The position numbers and the translations under genes are program-made. This document shows, piece after piece, positions 1-6,728 of a stretch of DNA of 29,875 nt (position 1 is the stretch's first letter; each line of letters starts with the position of its first letter). This DNA is from Pseudomonadota bacterium (GTDB taxonomy: Bacteria > Pseudomonadota > Alphaproteobacteria > Rhizobiales > Tepidamorphaceae): positions 1 through 29,875 of the forward strand of contig JAEWYT010000122.1 in assembly GCA_023458595.1 (NCBI GenBank), given 5' to 3'. The notes beneath the pieces are model-generated. The model saw only the letters and a program-made list of their open reading frames with translations. It was not told the origin of the DNA and did not search any database.

Positions 1-1485
1 CATTTTTCCTCCTATCTGCCAAGCTTACCATTGTCCACCAAACCGGGTCAACTCCACATGAAAGACATTTTAGAACTTTTACAACCCATAGCACCTCTGA
101 TTTCTAAGACGACCATGCGCCAGTTGAGCCGGGTGATTTTCGGGATGCTGTCGATGACAGGTCGAGTAACCATGCTGGGAATTTCTCGCTGGGCTGGCAA
201 CGGTGGTAGTTATCGTACCATCCAGCGTTGGTACTCGACGAAACTTCCCTGGACAAAGATTTTTTGGTTCTTTTTTCTGAAACTCCTTTGGCAGCCTGCG
301 GATGAGTATCTCCTGGTGGGTGATGAAGTCGTGGTGAGTAAGGCCGGAGAAGCAACCTTTGGGAAGGATTGTATCTTCTCTAGCATCTTTCAGCGAGCAA
401 TTCCAGGATTAGCCTTCTTTGTTTTCTCCTTGGTCAATGTTCGACAACGTTGCTCCAGCCCGATCCAAGTAGAACAGGTGGTACGTTCAGCAGAGGAAAA
501 AGCAGCCTGCAAAGCCAAGACCAGAACTCGTAAGGAGAAGAAGTCACCCACCGACAAACGCAGACCAGGTCGTCCGAAGGGCAGCAAGAACAAAATCAAG
601 CAACCACCGGAACTTAATCCAGAGCTAAAACGTATCCAGACCATGCTGTTGGCACTGTTGGAGCTGATCGGTGGCCTGATCCGTCTCAAATATCTGGTCA
701 TGGATGGTCATTTTGGCAACTATTCATGTGCCTGGATGGTTCGGCAAACCAAGCTCCATCTGATTTCGAAGTTGCGTCACGACGCTGCCCTGTATTTGCC
801 CTACTCAGGTGCCAAACCAAAGCGAGGTAAATACCCTAAATATGGCGCTAAGATCGCATACAACAACTTGCCATCTGAGCTGCTTCGACAGACTACCATC
901 GAAGGTGAAATTCAGACGAATATCTACCAGGCTCAGCTGTGGAACAAGGAGTTTACTGATCTTCTCAACGTGGTTATTATTCACAAGACGAACTTGAAGA
1001 CCCTAGCTACCGCCCACGTTGTTCTGTTCAGCACCGATCTCGACTTGCCTTTCGAAAAGATGATTGATTACTACAAGTTAAGGTTCCAAATCGAGTTCAA
1101 TTTCCGGGATGCCAAACAGTATTGGGGTCTGGAAGATTTCATGAATGTCGAGCAGACACCGGTCACCAATGCAGCCAACTTATCACTATTGATGGTTGGT
1201 TTATCGCAACGCTTGTTAGCCGATTATCGCTCCGCTGATCCAGCTTTCAGTGTTCTGGATTTGAAAGCTCAATTCCGAGGCTACCGCTATGTGATCGAAA
1301 CAATAAAAATGCTTCCGCAAAAACCCGATCCTGATTTATTGGCTGATATTTTTCTGCAAGTAGCCAGCTTAGGAAGGATTCACGCCAGCCAAACTATTGT
1401 GTCTACCGCCTAATTGGCGAAGGTATTGGTGTATAAGCATGTAGTTTTTCAGCGATTTGTTGGGTAAGCGGGTAGCAAGGGATCA
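1..1485 (+). mobile_element. IS4-like insertion sequence, left end missing
   Basis: A single-transposase insertion sequence. Its right boundary can be placed near 1480-1486 because the abiEii reading frame on the minus strand, recognisable up to the codon ending at 1486, stops abruptly there and unrelated sequence begins. The left end lies outside the window: only 30 bases precede the first possible start codon and the frame stays open to base 1. I therefore could not pair terminal inverted repeats or see a target duplication. The window may begin at an assembly break inside this repeated element; that is inference. Confidence 0.75.
31..1413 (+). CDS. IS4-family DDE transposase
   Basis: Transposase that cuts and joins the ends of the insertion sequence through a DDE catalytic triad. 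Counting from the TTG at 31, the likely triad is D98 (in LVGDEV), D225 (in LVMDGHFG) and E355. E355 sits in a textbook IS4 YREK signature: Y348, R351, E355, K362, with spacings 2, 3 and 6. A basic stretch at about 164-190 (RRPGRPKGSKNK) resembles an AT-hook and may bind DNA. The length of 460 residues is normal for the family. The start is uncertain: TTG at 31 and ATG at 58 are both possible, neither has a clear ribosome binding site, and the frame is open to the window edge. The gene appears intact, so the element may still be active. Confidence 0.88.
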   Translation: MSTKPGQLHMKDILELLQPIAPLISKTTMRQLSRVIFGMLSMTGRVTMLGISRWAGNGGSYRTIQRWYSTKLPWTKIFWFFFLKLLWQPADEYLLVGDEVVVSKAGEATFGKDCIFSSIFQRAIPGLAFFVFSLVNVRQRCSSPIQVEQVVRSAEEKAACKAKTRTRKEKKSPTDKRRPGRPKGSKNKIKQPPELNPELKRIQTMLLALLELIGGLIRLKYLVMDGHFGNYSCAWMVRQTKLHLISKLRHDAALYLPYSGAKPKRGKYPKYGAKIAYNNLPSELLRQTTIEGEIQTNIYQAQLWNKEFTDLLNVVIIHKTNLKTLATAHVVLFSTDLDLPFEKMIDYYKLRFQIEFNFRDAKQYWGLEDFMNVEQTPVTNAANLSLLMVGLSQRLLADYRSADPAFSVLDLKAQFRGYRYVIETIKMLPQKPDPDLLADIFLQVASLGRIHASQTIVSTA

Positions 1486-1572
1486 CACCAGGGGCGTGCC
1501 GTTTTGCAAGCTGCGAATACGCAGCCGGTCCTCTAAAGCTCGCCGGAAGGCTGAACTGCTATCATATTTCAT
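1486..1572 (-). pseudogene. abiEii: abiEii toxin remnant (5' fragment cut by IS)
   Basis: The first 29 codons of an AbiEii nucleotidyltransferase toxin. The frame starts with ATG at 1572 and overlaps the end of abiEi, the usual coupled arrangement of abiE operons. The peptide starts MKYDSSSAFRRALEDRLR and ends NGTPLV. The family continues at this point with an R-L-R-K-M-type segment and then the nucleotidyltransferase core. Here a TGA follows directly (1483-1485) and the sequence becomes that of the insertion sequence. The catalytic domain is therefore absent and no active toxin can be made from this copy. Identification rests on my recall of the family N-terminus plus the operon position. 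Confidence 0.72.
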
Positions 1573-2155
1573 CAACCTCCTCCTGAAGTGCTTCTCGAAG
1601 GACCTGTTCCACCCTTTTGCCCGCGCTCGCAGCCTGGCTCAGCAGCATATCCCGGTCAATCAGGCCGCGGCGCAGCGCCTCTCGTGCCGCTATCCGTACC
1701 TGTTCCTGGGGCAGACCGCTTTTACTCACATCCACCAGCGTGCGTTCAATGGTCGTGACCGGCAGCCCGTTTCGTTTTGTAATCTCTTTCGGACTAAGTC
1801 GCTGGGTATGCTGGCGCAGTCCTCGACGTCTCCGGGAACTGGTGCGGGGTACGATGATATGGATTTCACCGGGGAGAACGTCCGAAAGTTCGTAAACGGC
1901 CAGAGCGCTTTCGTGGGAAATGACTGCGGATGGCCCAGCTCTGAGCCAGGCGACGAATAAATCTTCAAAAGGCGATCCAGGGAAATGGTTGAGGCGGTAG
2001 ACGCCATGCGCAGCACGCAGAAATCGTCCGGAGCGCACGTTCGCAGAGAGGCGGTCCCATGAAAAACCTACTCTCTGAGCCTGCTTTGCCGTAAAATAGC
2101 CAGCCTGCCCCTCTGCTATCTCATAAAGGTGATCATAATTTGGATTCACTGGCAT
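1562..2155 (-). CDS. abiEi: AbiEi-family antitoxin / transcriptional regulator
   Basis: Antitoxin of a type IV toxin-antitoxin system. Known AbiEi proteins neutralise the AbiEii nucleotidyltransferase without binding it and repress their own operon through an N-terminal winged helix. The 197-residue product has the typical N-terminus (YDHLYEIAEGQAGYFTAKQA), then a GRFLRAAHGVYRL segment, then the central SHESALAVYELSDVLP motif and VPRTSSRRRRG. I chose ATG 2155 because upstream starts (2173, 2194) add residues not seen in the family and would lie inside the operator-like repeat. The stop codon overlaps the start of the toxin remnant at 1572. With the toxin destroyed by the insertion sequence, this is an orphan antitoxin or regulator. 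Confidence 0.85.
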   Translation of the reverse strand: MPVNPNYDHLYEIAEGQAGYFTAKQAQRVGFSWDRLSANVRSGRFLRAAHGVYRLNHFPGSPFEDLFVAWLRAGPSAVISHESALAVYELSDVLPGEIHIIVPRTSSRRRRGLRQHTQRLSPKEITKRNGLPVTTIERTLVDVSKSGLPQEQVRIAAREALRRGLIDRDMLLSQAASAGKRVEQVLREALQEEVDEI

Positions 2156-2225
2156 ATGTGTGCAATACCTCATGGAGGACCATAGGTTGCGCACACATTA
2201 TCTCATAATTTGACGAAGAAGTGAA
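2156..2225 (-). promoter_or_regulatory. abiE promoter with inverted-repeat operator
   Basis: Directly upstream of abiEi are perfect 8-bp inverted repeats, ATGTGTGC at 2156-2163 and GCACACAT at 2191-2198, separated by 27 bp. On the minus strand a promoter-like pair is visible: -35 TTCACT (2220-2225), 17-bp spacer, -10 GATAAT (2197-2202). The distal repeat arm overlaps the -10 box and the proximal arm abuts the start codon. Known AbiEi proteins bind inverted repeats in their own promoter, so autorepression is the natural reading. The repeats are seen directly; their function is inferred. Confidence 0.6.
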
Positions 2226-2586
2226 TAATATCCTTTAGGCCAGGTTCACATCCTGGTTATAATTCGCCTTGTAGATGCAGCTCACTCGATTACGAACCGC
2301 TCTACTCTCTTCGGAAGGTGCTGCGCCTTAAACGCAAGATCGCCCAGCAACCACTGAGCGATCCCATAGTTACAATCTCATTATCAGCAAAATTACGAAT
2401 ATTTGATCAGCGGAGAGGGTGGGGCCACTTTCCAGAAATACTTAATTGACCGTTATCCATACCCCCTGATTGTCTTCCAGAAGAAGCTCACTCGGGAAGA
2501 AGTGGTTGCAATCCTCAATCAGGAGTTTGGTGGGAAAGAAATGTAAATAGCCATCCTTCCGGATTCGTCCGGTCGGTATGAGTTTT
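2226..2586. other. Intergenic region with two gene relics
   Basis: No complete gene. On the minus strand a 30-codon open stretch ends with TAA at 2235-2237; its C-terminal residues are YKANYNQDVNLA. On the plus strand an open stretch from 2370 to TAA at 2544-2546 encodes about 58 residues, including ISGEGGATFQKYLIDRYPY and a tail LTREEVVAILNQEF. It has protein-like composition but no ATG and no ribosome binding site, so it looks like the 3' end of a lost gene. A small hairpin (GATCGC arms) lies at 2338-2363. I do not recognise either relic. Confidence 0.35.
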
Positions 2587-2625
2587 AAGAGCAGTTCCTC
2601 TAGAACGGGAACTGCTCTTTGCTTT
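2587..2625 (+). terminator. Rho-independent terminator
   Basis: A perfect 12-bp stem, AAGAGCAGTTCC (2587-2598) with GGAACTGCTCTT (2608-2619), encloses a 9-base loop and runs into a T-rich tail (TTTGCTTT). It lies only about 30 bases before the NYN gene start. Either it ends transcription from the relic upstream and NYN has a very short leader, or NYN is expressed by read-through. Confidence 0.8.
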
Positions 2626-2656
2626 AACCACAGATATTCAGATATGAGAGAGGCTT

Positions 2657-3499
2657 ATGACTCAACAACCGATTTTCTCCACCTCCCGGGTGGGGGTTTA
2701 CGTGGATGTCGTCAATCTGACGATGAACGGCGGGTTCCATATGCAGTACGGCGTCCTGCGGGAATTCGCCTGCCGGGATGGCGCCCAACCGATTCGCCTG
2801 AACGCCTACGTGGCTTATGACCCGGAGCGGGCGAAACGCGACCCGGCCTATAAAGCCAGGGCGACCGGTTTTCATTCCGTGCTGCGGGACTTTGGTTTCA
2901 AGATTGTGGTCAAAGAAGTGCGCTGGTTTCAGAACGAAGATGGGCGCTACGCCAAGGCCAACGCAGACCTGGACCTGGCGGTGGATGCACTGCTTCAGAC
3001 CCAGAATTTGGACCGGGTGCTGATCGCCACCGGCGACGGGGACTTCGTCCGGGTGGTACATGCCCTGCAGGGCCGCGGCTGCCGGGTGGAGATCGTTGGC
3101 CTGGATAACGTCTCTCATGAGCTGCGCCAGGAAGCGGACCTCTATATCTGCGGCTACCTGATCCCCGGTTTGATCCCCATCGAAAACGACGAGGAAGAAG
3201 AAACGAGCCCCTGGGGGCAGATCGGCTCGCGGGTGCGAGGCTGGTGCTATTGGCACAACCAGACCTACGGGTTCTTCCGCTATCTAAAGACTGCTGGCCC
3301 CAACTTATGGGTGACCGACCCACGCAATCCGCTTTCCCCCTATGAAACCGCCTTCTTCCACGATTCGAACCTGCCGCCAGGCGCTCGCCAGCTCACCCTT
3401 CCCAGTCGGAATTCTTTTTTCGAATTCACGCTCGTTCAATCGGAACGCGGCCCCCAGGCAGTCGATATCAGCCTGGTTGGGGCAAAGTTGACTGACTAA
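2657..3499 (+). CDS. NYN-domain nuclease with cold-shock-like C-terminal domain
   Basis: Predicted metal-dependent RNase of the NYN (PIN-like, LabA/DUF88) family. Acidic residues lie where the family carries its active site: D17 (YVDVVN), D104/D106/D110 (ANADLDLAVDA) and D127/D129 (TGDGDF). The NYN part spans about residues 10-170. After an acidic linker (177-184), residues 192-275 resemble a cold-shock/OB fold: GWCYWHNQTYGFF matches the first strand and RNP1 region, TAFFHDSNL matches the FVHxSxI segment, and GPQAVDISL matches the last strand. This suggests an RNA-binding tail that targets the nuclease. The start at ATG 2657 has AGAGAGG just upstream. The gene leads the replication block, so it could process a plasmid RNA or act in defence. 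Family call secure, tail moderately so, biological role unknown. Confidence 0.85.
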   Translation: MTQQPIFSTSRVGVYVDVVNLTMNGGFHMQYGVLREFACRDGAQPIRLNAYVAYDPERAKRDPAYKARATGFHSVLRDFGFKIVVKEVRWFQNEDGRYAKANADLDLAVDALLQTQNLDRVLIATGDGDFVRVVHALQGRGCRVEIVGLDNVSHELRQEADLYICGYLIPGLIPIENDEEEETSPWGQIGSRVRGWCYWHNQTYGFFRYLKTAGPNLWVTDPRNPLSPYETAFFHDSNLPPGARQLTLPSRNSFFEFTLVQSERGPQAVDISLVGAKLTD

Positions 3500-3577
3500 G
3501 GAGATCCAGGTCTCGGAAGATTTTTCTGCCTACGCTTGCCCAGGAGCGAGTCTCGAACAATCAAGGAGAATTTTTGA

Positions 3578-4351
3578 ATGAAGACCACCATCATAGCCGT
3601 CTGTAATCAGAAAGGCGGAGTCGGAAAGACAACGACGACCGTGTCCCTGGCTGCTGGCCTGGCGTTGAAAGGCCATGAAGTCCTGATCGTCGACCTGGAT
3701 CCCCAGGGCCAATGCGCCACAACGTTGGGTTTGAACCCGGAGCCGGGCGCCTTTTATCTGCTCACCATGGGAACGTCTGCCAATGAATCGGCCTTTATCC
3801 GCCAATACGTTCGGAATACCGGGCGAGACGGGTTATGGCTGCTCGCCGGCAATCAGACTACGATGGCCGCCCAGACAATTATCAATGCCGAAAACCGGGC
3901 GGTCTCCTGCATTCGGGATGCGGTCGGGCGCTTTGCCAAGGGCGGGCTGCGTTACATCATCTTCGATACTGCCCCTTCGGTCGGCGGCATTCAAGAGCGG
4001 GCAATCTGGGCAGCCGACCTGGTTGTCATCCCAACTTCTACCGAATATCTATCCACGGACAGCGTGCGCAAAATCGCCGACACGATGCTCTACCTGCAGA
4101 CGGAAAAAACCTGGAAGGGAGCGCTGTTGGGGGTATTGCCAACCTTCTTCCACGATCAACTGCGCGAGCACCGGGCTGCGATGGAAGACCTGCGCCAGGG
4201 TTTTGGGGAGCGAGTTCTGCCGCCCATCCACCGGGCTGCGATCCTGGCCGAGTGCCCTGGCGAAAGTAAGACGATCTATGAAAAGGATCCGGAAAGCCGG
4301 TCGGCCCGAGAATACCAGGGCCTGGTCAACCTGGTGCTCCAATATTCCTGA
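3578..4351 (+). CDS. parA: ParA-family partition ATPase
   Basis: Deviant Walker-type ATPase of the ParA/Soj family, which segregates low-copy plasmids and integrated elements by forming ATP-dependent gradients on nucleoid DNA. The N-terminus is diagnostic: NQKGGVGKTTT (residues 10-20) is the deviant Walker A with its signature lysine, VDLDPQGQ (38-45) is the A' motif, and FDTAPSVGG (129-137) is Walker B. The length of 257 residues without an N-terminal HTH fits the small ParA (type Ib/Soj-like) class. The start at ATG 3578 has AAGGAG about 11 bases upstream. The next gene begins 12 bases downstream and is probably its partner. A second ParA-like ATPase of a different class (CpaE-like) lies at 18113. 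Confidence 0.93.
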   Translation: MKTTIIAVCNQKGGVGKTTTTVSLAAGLALKGHEVLIVDLDPQGQCATTLGLNPEPGAFYLLTMGTSANESAFIRQYVRNTGRDGLWLLAGNQTTMAAQTIINAENRAVSCIRDAVGRFAKGGLRYIIFDTAPSVGGIQERAIWAADLVVIPTSTEYLSTDSVRKIADTMLYLQTEKTWKGALLGVLPTFFHDQLREHRAAMEDLRQGFGERVLPPIHRAAILAECPGESKTIYEKDPESRSAREYQGLVNLVLQYS

Positions 4352-4362
4352 AAGGGAACCCA

Positions 4363-5070
4363 ATGAAAAAGTCAGGGCGTAAAAGCATCTGGAATTCCAC
4401 GGAGACGGAAATCTCCGAACCGGGTGGCCAGACCACATGGGAAGGGCACTCACCGTTGAGTGGAGAACAGCAACCTCCGGAAGCGATCCCGGTGGTCGAG
4501 CAGCTGCGCGTTGCAGAAAAGAAAGAACGCAACCGCCAGTGGGAAAGACAGCCCGAGAACCGGCCGATGCTCATTCGCGGCATCCCGCCTGTCCTGAGAG
4601 CCTCGGTGAAAGAAATCGCTGCAGTCCTGAATGTCCGGATTGATGATGTGGCCCGTGCATTCCTGGAGTTTGGACTGAAGTGCTACCGGAGCGGCGAGAT
4701 CCAGATCCAGCCGGTTTTGAGTGATGGCCGGCGAACCCTGTTCCCATCGCCGGATGCCGGCTGGGGCAGAAACATACTCCCGGGATGGTACGAGAAAGTC
4801 TGGGATCAGCAGCCACCCCAGAAAGGAGTCCGATCGAAACGGCAATCCAACTCAACTAGGGACAAGCCCTGGAAGTGGCAGGCTTCCTATCGCGGGATTC
4901 CGGAAGAAATTCAGGCGGAAATCCGCCAGATCCGAATCAGCAAAGAAGTCCCGCTGGGCGAGATTGCAACCATGTTATTGGGACATGCGCTGGAAGCCTA
5001 CAAAACCGGGCGGCTGGTGTTGAATCCCCTGCCCAAAACGGAAGCGAAGCTCCACACGGATCTCAGGTAA
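4363..5070 (+). CDS. Putative ParB-type partner with duplicated domain
   Basis: 235-residue protein of no family I can name. It contains two diverged copies of a segment of about 47 residues. Copy 1 is residues 71-118 (IRGIPPVLRASVKEIA, then FLEFGLKCYRSGEIQIQP). Copy 2 is residues 177-223 (YRGIPEEIQAEIRQIR, then LLGHALEAYKTGRLVLNP). Each has an RGIP start, a helix, a V-P/D-[DE]-[VI]-A-type second helix and a short basic strand ending in N/QP. A proline- and glutamine-rich segment precedes copy 1. The gene follows parA by 12 bases and precedes the GCTATCG repeat array by about 70. That is where a centromere-binding protein would be expected, and a duplicated small domain could bind direct repeats in pairs. 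The partner role is inferred from position; no classical ParB nuclease or HTH motif is visible. Confidence 0.6.
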   Translation: MKKSGRKSIWNSTETEISEPGGQTTWEGHSPLSGEQQPPEAIPVVEQLRVAEKKERNRQWERQPENRPMLIRGIPPVLRASVKEIAAVLNVRIDDVARAFLEFGLKCYRSGEIQIQPVLSDGRRTLFPSPDAGWGRNILPGWYEKVWDQQPPQKGVRSKRQSNSTRDKPWKWQASYRGIPEEIQAEIRQIRISKEVPLGEIATMLLGHALEAYKTGRLVLNPLPKTEAKLHTDLR

Positions 5071-5140
5071 AACGGGCCAGAAATGAGCACCAGTCGAATT
5101 TCTCGGACGAAAGAACATCTCAAAATCGCCCAAAAACGAA

Positions 5141-5217
5141 CGATAGCGGCAGTGCTATCGTGCCGCTATCGCCTTGCTATCGTGCCGCAATCACACCCGC
5201 TATCGTTGCCGCTATCG
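5141..5217. repeat. Phased GCTATCG repeat array (iteron or parS-like)
   Basis: Five direct copies of GCTATCG start at 5154, 5165, 5176, 5199 and 5211. A degenerate copy (GCAATCA) sits at 5187, and one inverted copy (CGATAGC) at 5141. Successive starts are 11, 11, 11, 12 and 12 bp apart, about one helical turn, so all sites face the same side of the DNA. The units are often followed by TGCC. The array lies in the only non-coding gap between the parA operon and dnaB (5071-5356, 286 bp). Such phased heptamers are typical of protein-binding arrays at plasmid origins or partition sites. The 93-codon frame running through it (5083-5364) is most likely spurious. Confidence 0.78.
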
Positions 5218-5356
5218 CTCTCCCCGCAGGAAGGGCTGCAAGCCCCTTATTATGAGCGGGGGCAACCCGTTGCTCGTACGGCTCATTTCAGGCGTTTTCC
5301 CCAATTTAGGTCCTTCATTCACTGCCCATCTTACATTCAAATCTATATAGGAAACC

Positions 5357-6670
5357 ATGTCTGATAATCTCCAACAAACCCTGGTCCCGCACAGCCGGGA
5401 AGCCGAAGAAGCCGTTATCGGCGCGATCCTCATCAACCCCGATTCTTACTATGATGTCGCCCAGTTTCTCCAGGCAGAAGATTTCTACATCCACCGCCAT
5501 CGCTGGATCTGGGAGGCCATTACCCGCCTGCAAGAACGCCGGACCCCGGTAGATTTCCTCACGATTTCGGAAGCGCTGGATAGCTCCGGCCGCCTGGCCG
5601 AAATAGGCGGCCCAGCCTACTTGACTTCCCTGATCAATAACACGCCTACTTCTCTGCACGCGGCTGCTTACGGCCGGATCATCGAGCAGACGGCAGTGCG
5701 CCGGCGCATGCTGGAAGCCGCCAACCAGGTGGCGAAGCTTGCTTATCAAAGCGATGCCTCGCTGGAGATGGTCATCGACGAGTCTGAAAAGGCGCTCTTC
5801 TCAGCCAGCGAACGCATGCTAGCCCGAGATATGAAACCCTTCGCGCAGATTCTTGCAGACCTGTACGATCAGGTTGAAACGCGTGCAGACCAATCCGGCC
5901 TTTTTGGCGTCCCCACAGGCTTTGTCGATCTGGACCGGCTGCTGCAAGGGCTGCAGCCTTCCGACCTGCTGATTGTCGCCGGCAGACCGGGGATGGGGAA
6001 AACCAGCCTGCTGCTATCGGTGGTCAAGCATGCAGCCCAGACCCATAAAAAGCACGTGGCCGTTTTTACCCTGGAGATGTCCGCCGAGCAGCTGGCCCAG
6101 CGCCTGGTCTCGCAGGATACCGGCATCGATACCCAGCGGATGCGCTCTGGGAAACTGGAAGAACAGGAATGGCCTTAGTTCACCCATGCGATTGAAAGCC
6201 TGAGCGAAGTGCGCCTGTTCCTGGATGATACCCCGGCGATCACACCCTTACAGATGCGCTCCAAGTGCCGGCGGCTGCACCTGGAGTTCGGCCTGGATCT
6301 GGTCGTCGTAGATTACCTGCAGCTGATGAGCGGCGGATCCCGCTTTGAAAATCGCGTTCAAGAAGTGTCCTTTATCTCCCGCCAGTTGAAAGTCCTTGCC
6401 CGCGAGCTGAACGTGCCCGTGCTGGCCGCGGCCCAGCTTTCTCGAGCAGTGGAACAGCGCGCCGATAAGCACCCTGTGCTCAGTGATTTGCGTGAATCGG
6501 GCAGCATTGAAATGGATTCGGACGTGGTGATGTTCCTGTACCGGCCGGAAGAAGGCGACCTGGCTAACCGGGTCGAAGTGATTGTCGCCAAGCATCGCAA
6601 TGGGCCAACTGGAACGGTGCAGCTGACCTTCCGGCCTTCGCTGACCAAATTCGAGAATGCGACGAAATAG
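5357..6670 (+). pseudogene. dnaB: Replicative helicase DnaB, interrupted by in-frame TAG
   Basis: Hexameric 5'-3' replicative helicase. The N-terminal domain (about 1-110) begins PHSREAEEAVIGAIL, followed by a linker and a RecA-like core with Walker A GRPGMGKTS (209-217), then EMSAEQLAQRL. The frame reaches EEQEWP at residue 273 and meets TAG (6176-6178). The same frame continues without shift: FTHAIESLSEVRLFLDDTP, Walker B VVVDYLQLM, the AQLSRAVEQR segment and KHRNGPTGT, ending at a TAG after 437 codons in all. Apart from the stop the gene is complete and conserved. In other DnaB proteins the interrupted position usually holds K or R, so a single AAG-to-TAG change would explain it. Alternatives are a sequencing error, suppression, or two subunits made separately (GTG at 6209 could start the second part). 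AGGAAA precedes ATG 5357. Confidence 0.85.
6176..6178 (+). other. In-frame amber codon in dnaB
   Basis: TAG between the Walker A half and the Walker B half of DnaB, with no frame change on either side. The gene also ends in TAG, as do several neighbours, so general recoding of TAG as sense is unlikely. Truncation here would leave an N-terminal product lacking Walker B and the arginine finger, unable to act as a helicase. Confidence 0.9.
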
Positions 6671-6728
6671 CGGACCGCTCTGCAAAGATCGTTATCACTG
6701 AGCCAAGGGACTTCCCCATAAAAGACCT

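Noticed and set aside
1..30. Left inverted repeat of the insertion sequence
   Set aside because: The first 30 bases do not match the complement of the right end near 1440-1485, so the true left end must lie outside the window.
2241..2340. Possible tRNA or attachment-site remnant
   Set aside because: A GTTCACATCC stretch recalls a T-loop, but no acceptor stem or anticodon arm can be folded.
5083..5364. 93-codon open frame between the parB-like gene and dnaB
   Set aside because: It runs through the GCTATCG array, translating it into low-information Ser/Leu/Pro repeats, overlaps the dnaB start and has no good ribosome binding site.
6176..6178. Genome-wide recoding of TAG
   Set aside because: TAG ends several complete genes here, including the dnaB frame itself, CpaE and the polytopic protein at 13300.
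6209..6670. Separate gene starting with GTG after the dnaB stop codon
   Set aside because: The frame is identical to the upstream dnaB frame and the conserved sequence starts right after TAG, before the GTG, so it is the second half of one gene. Internal initiation remains possible.
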